From Bacillota bacterium (GTDB lineage Bacteria > Bacillota > Clostridia > Peptostreptococcales > Anaerovoracaceae): a DNA stretch of 7,411 nt. The DNA is taken from assembly GCA_016280485.1 (NCBI GenBank), contig JAEEGU010000189.1, positions 1-7,411 of the forward strand, given 5' to 3'. The notes below the pieces were generated by a model, which ran no database searches, was not told the origin of the DNA, and saw nothing but the letters and a program-made list of their open reading frames with translations. Within the stretch, counting starts at the first letter, position 1; each line of letters starts with the position of its first letter. The position numbers and the translations under genes are program-made. Positions 6,801-7,411 of the stretch are shown piece by piece.

Positions 6801-6960
6801 CGGACAGGCAGATTCGCTCCGCAGCCTCGTATCCCAGTTCAAGCTGAAGGGTTCAGACAGCAAGTCCGCTGCCGCTCCCAAAGAGCCTCCTCAGATTGAA
6901 ATGAAGCGCGAGGATATTCCTGAAATCGTTCTCGACTTTGACATGAACGACAAATACTAG
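3853..6960 (+). CDS. Transmembrane methyl-accepting chemotaxis protein with about nine HAMP units and a PAS domain
   Basis: This is a 1035-residue chemoreceptor. Order of parts: transmembrane helix 1 (residues 10-32); a helical extracellular sensor of about 150 residues resembling the four-helix-bundle MCP sensor; transmembrane helix 2 (187-209); five HAMP-like units whose conserved glycines are at 229, 274, 317, 363 and 407; a PAS domain (about 443-550); four more HAMP-like units with glycines at 572, 625, 671 and 716; the signalling hairpin (about 752-996); and a 35-residue tail. The hairpin has the conserved tip [20 protein letters not shown] and [25 protein letters not shown] (969-978) matches the methylation-site consensus, making Glu974 a likely site, with Glu981 one heptad on. 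The tail lacks the NWETF-type tether for CheR and CheB. The ATG at 3853 follows a perfect AAGGAGGT by seven bases. Typical receptors have one HAMP and about 550-700 residues, so the length comes from the HAMP chain. The ligand is unknown. The gene appears to be transcribed alone. Confidence 0.96.
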   Translation: [1035 protein letters not shown]

Positions 6961-6992
6961 AGCATAAGAAAAACCTTCTTATCAAATAGGAG

Positions 6993-7026
6993 ACCCCCGA
7001 ACCGAAAGGTTCGGGGGTTTTCTTTT
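6993..7026 (+). terminator. Strong Rho-independent terminator after the chemoreceptor gene
   Basis: ACCCCCGAACC (6993-7003) and GGTTCGGGGGT (7008-7018) form a perfect 11-base-pair stem capped by a GAAA (GNRA) tetraloop at 7004-7007. The stem is followed by TTT, one C and TTTT (to 7026). It lies 33 bases after the receptor stop codon and works in the plus direction. Confidence 0.93.
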
Positions 7027-7071
7027 GGGACTCTTTGGGCTTCCCGGCCTTATCGGCACATAAAAGTATAT

Positions 7072-7104
7072 AAAAAAGGACCGTTTGGAATGTCCAAACG
7101 GTCC
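7072..7104 (-). terminator. Rho-independent terminator for gdhA (minus strand)
   Basis: A perfect 12-base-pair inverted repeat pairs 7078-7089 with 7093-7104 around a three-base loop. Read on the minus strand, the stem is followed by six T residues (complement of A7072-7077). On the plus strand nothing like a T-tract follows, so it serves the gene to its right. It lies 32 bases past the gdhA stop codon. Together with the receptor terminator it insulates the two convergent genes. Confidence 0.9.
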
Positions 7105-7136
7105 GTGGTTTGTACTGCTACGTACGATGTGGTTTA

Positions 7137-7411
7137 TTATACTAAACCCTGAGCCATCATAGCGCCTGCTACCTTTTCGAAGCCGGCAATGTTAGCACCC
7201 TGTACCAGAGCGTTCTTGTTGCCATAGTACTTTTCACCTGCGTTAGCGCAAGCGTTGTAGATGTTCTTCATGATAGTGTGGAGCTGCTCATAAACGTCTT
7301 CGTGTCTGTAAACAGTGTGACCTGAGTTCTGTCCCATTTCGATGCAGGAAGTAGCAACGCCCCCGGCGTTAGCTGCCTTTGCAGGACCTACTGCTACGCA
7401 CTTTTCCATAA
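7137..7411 (-). CDS. gdhA: Glutamate dehydrogenase, C-terminal end (partial; cut by the window edge)
   Basis: Only about the last 91 residues are present, reading leftward to the TAA at 7139-7137. They match the C-terminus of hexameric, usually NADP-dependent, glutamate dehydrogenase: GPAKAANAGGVATS, then EMGQNSG, a helical stretch ending in IMKNIYNACANAG, and the closing QGANIAGFEKVAGAMMAQGL. The enzyme interconverts 2-oxoglutarate plus ammonium and glutamate in the cytoplasm. The AANAGGV segment and the QGANIAGF segment near the end are strongly conserved in this subfamily. The methionine codon at 7409-7407 is internal, not the start; the family is about 445 residues, so some 350 lie outside the window. 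Coenzyme preference cannot be judged from this part. The gene faces the receptor gene and has its own terminator, so it is probably functionally unrelated to the chemotaxis genes. Confidence 0.93.
   Translation of the reverse strand, partial: MEKCVAVGPAKAANAGGVATSCIEMGQNSGHTVYRHEDVYEQLHTIMKNIYNACANAGEKYYGNKNALVQGANIAGFEKVAGAMMAQGLV

Overview
The window is a chemotaxis gene cluster from a Gram-positive anaerobe, most likely a member of Clostridia and perhaps Lachnospiraceae. The evidence is the CheC/CheD adaptation pair, strong AGGAGG-type ribosome binding sites, consensus sigma-A-type promoters in AT-rich spacers, a ComFB-domain gene beside the che genes, and a clostridial-looking glutamate dehydrogenase end. 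The family-level placement is inference from gene content. No mobile element, CRISPR array, tRNA or rRNA was seen.

Layout, left to right. (1) 33-743: a ComFB-domain protein with a long acidic, proline-rich N-terminal extension. (2) 770-1414 and 1411-1905: cheC and cheD, overlapping by four bases. (3) 1906-2036: a spacer with a near-consensus promoter and a stem-loop at the predicted transcript start. (4) 2037-2531 and 2571-3629: cheW and cheB, closed by a terminator at 3636-3667. (5) 3668-3852: an AT-rich spacer with two candidate promoters. (6) 3853-6960: a 1035-residue membrane chemoreceptor, closed by a strong terminator at 6993-7026. (7) 7072-7104: a terminator for the opposite strand, followed by the 3' end of gdhA (7137-7411, minus strand), which converges on the receptor gene.

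How the genes fit together. The receptor senses outside the cell and through an internal PAS domain, and relays the signal down a chain of HAMP units to its cytoplasmic tip. CheW couples the tip to the kinase CheA. CheB removes methyl groups from the receptor, CheD deamidates receptor glutamines, and CheC dephosphorylates CheY-P and is regulated by binding CheD. CheA, CheY and CheR are not in the window and must be encoded elsewhere. The ComFB-domain protein may add a cyclic-di-nucleotide input, but that is inference.

The most unusual element is the receptor. It appears to carry nine HAMP-like units at a regular spacing of about 45 residues, five before and four after a PAS domain, joined to a 36-heptad-type signalling module. 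The second point of interest is the ComFB-domain protein heading the cheC-cheD transcript.
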